A DNA stretch of 7,771 nt from Phycisphaerales bacterium UBA4658 (lineage in GTDB: Bacteria; Planctomycetota; Phycisphaerae; Phycisphaerales; UBA1924): contig DHLW01000180.1 in NCBI GenBank assembly GCA_002405485.1, positions 18,175 through 25,945 on the forward strand. The letters are read 5' to 3'. The notes beneath the pieces are model-generated. The model searched no databases, had not been told where the DNA came from, and saw nothing but the letters and a program-made list of their open reading frames with translations. Positions within the stretch are counted from its first letter, which is position 1. Each line of letters opens with the position of its first letter. The position numbers and the translations under genes were made by a program. Below, piece by piece: positions 7,301 through 7,771 of the stretch.

Positions 7301-7307
7301 TCTCTCT

Positions 7308-7314
7308 CTCCTCC
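7308..7314 (-). promoter_or_regulatory. Ribosome-binding site of paralogue 1
   Basis: GGAGGAG on the - strand sits 7 bases before the ATG at 7300 and is followed by AGAGAGA. It decides the start in favour of the signal-peptide form. Confidence 0.7.
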
Positions 7315-7651
7315 AAGGGTCCGGAAAGCCGGCACCCGACTGGTTCCATGCTGCACACAGACACGACGAGTGCAAGGGACAAGCCCTCAAGCACCAACCG
7401 CGAAACGTGCGCATCGTGGAACGATCTCTCCTCGCACGCCGCCGCAAGTCGCAGCGGACTCCCTAGTCTGACATGTTCTCGGCCCTGATTCAAGAGGGTC
7501 ATTCGAAATTTGGACAACTTCGTGGGTCGTTGACACATTGGGCAATACTGGCCACCTGACTAGGGTGTTTTCCGGTCAGCCCGGCACTCGGCTCATCTGG
7601 GGATACCGCCGCCAAGCTTGCCCGGATTCACACAGACTTCCCAGAAGACTC
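7315..7651. other. Divergent intergenic region, no gene seen
   Basis: No convincing coding frame is visible on either strand here. The stretch 7471-7560 has 45 G/C in 90 bases by hand count, clearly below the surrounding genes, as expected for a promoter-bearing spacer. It should hold the promoter of the - strand gene starting at 7300, but I could not pick a confident -35/-10 pair. A TTGACA at 7530-7535 on the + strand lacks a matching -10. Confidence 0.5.
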
Positions 7652-7680
7652 TTGCGGTGGCCGACGCCGCCCGGTACATT
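7652..7680 (+). promoter_or_regulatory. Possible sigma-70-type promoter for the right-edge gene
   Basis: TTGCGG (7652-7657) and TACATT (7675-7680) are separated by 17 bases. They match the consensus at 3 of 6 and 4 of 6 positions. The position upstream of the right-edge gene is suitable, but the match is weak. Confidence 0.25.
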
Positions 7681-7681
7681 T

Positions 7682-7705
7682 CAAGTCTCCCCGGGTTGAG
7701 ACTTG
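7682..7705 (+). repeat. 8-bp perfect inverted repeat before the right-edge gene
   Basis: CAAGTCTC (7682-7689) and GAGACTTG (7698-7705) are exact inverted copies around an 8-base spacer CCCGGGTT. The element lies directly after the possible -10 and just before the purine-rich ribosome-binding region. It could be an operator for a dimeric repressor or a hairpin in the 5' leader. Confidence 0.5.
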
Positions 7706-7721
7706 GCGGAGAGAGGAGAGA

Positions 7722-7771
7722 GTGCGAGGCATGGTTCAGACCTTTGCCGTGACTGCGGCGGGGGGGGGAGG
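7722..7771 (+). CDS. Start of an unidentified gene running off the right edge
   Basis: Only 16 codons are visible, reading (M)RGMVQTFAVTAAGGG from GTG 7722, or starting at ATG 7731 in the same frame. Upstream, 7708-7721 is purine-rich (GGAGAGAGGAGAGA) and resembles the leaders of the two - strand secreted-protein genes, which end in GAGAGA directly before the start codon. This favours GTG 7722: GGAG at 7708-7711 is 10 bases away, while AGGAG at 7714-7718 is 12 bases from ATG 7731. The arginine followed by uncharged residues would suit a signal peptide, but too little is visible to be sure. A run of nine G (7760-7768) lies within these codons. Product unknown. Confidence 0.4.
   Translation, partial: MRGMVQTFAVTAAGGG

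Noticed and set aside
7301..7447. N-terminal extension of the first secreted-protein gene to 7447
   Set aside because: It adds 49 Arg/Cys-rich residues before a clear signal peptide that has its own strong ribosome-binding site.
7530..7535. Perfect -35-like TTGACA on the + strand
   Set aside because: No -10-like hexamer occurs 16-18 bases downstream; the region there reads CCACCTGA.
7461..7565. Distant inverted repeat CCCTAGTC (7461-7468) and GACTAGGG (7558-7565)
   Set aside because: An 8-base match 89 bases apart is about what chance gives in a spacer of this size, and the match does not extend further.

Overview
The window is high-GC bacterial DNA with a strong preference for G or C at third codon positions. 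It most resembles a member of the Planctomycetota, probably the class Phycisphaerae. The clues are two secreted proteins with a PEP-CTERM-like tail (PAPGA, a short hydrophobic stretch, then RRRR), a proline-rich lipoprotein of a type I associate with that group, and a DCC/DoxX-like membrane fusion protein. This placement is inference from protein style; the window holds no rRNA or other phylogenetic marker except holA.

Layout. On the + strand, positions 1-1185 hold the C-terminal part of a hybrid sensor histidine kinase, cut by the window edge exactly at its H-box. Then come three co-directional genes. The first (1316-3058) encodes a DCC-type thioredoxin-like domain fused to a multi-pass DoxX-like membrane domain and a conserved C-terminal module. 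The second is holA, the DNA polymerase III delta subunit (best start GTG 3093, end 4223). The third encodes a probable lipoprotein (start ATG 4314, end 5504). Gaps of 34 bp and 90 bp suggest partial co-transcription, although a strong hairpin sits in the second gap. These genes converge on two - strand genes, with a hairpin at 5525-5550 between them.

On the - strand, 7300-6527 and 6395-5604 encode two paralogous, cysteine-free secreted proteins. Each has an N-terminal signal peptide and the same type of C-terminal sorting tail. Each gene is followed by a hairpin, and the two share 14 identical bases across their start codons. The roughly 420 bp upstream of the first is a less GC-rich divergent intergenic region. 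At the right edge a + strand gene begins (GTG 7722 or ATG 7731) behind a purine-rich ribosome-binding region and an 8-bp inverted repeat, and the window ends in a run of nine G within its first codons.

The genes do not form one recognisable pathway. They look like a signalling protein, a membrane redox-type protein, a replication housekeeping gene, an envelope lipoprotein and a pair of surface or exported proteins. I found no transposase, tRNA, rRNA, CRISPR array or phage gene. I did not find a convincing new multi-gene system; the most distinctive items are the DCC/DoxX-like fusion and the tandem PEP-CTERM-like pair.
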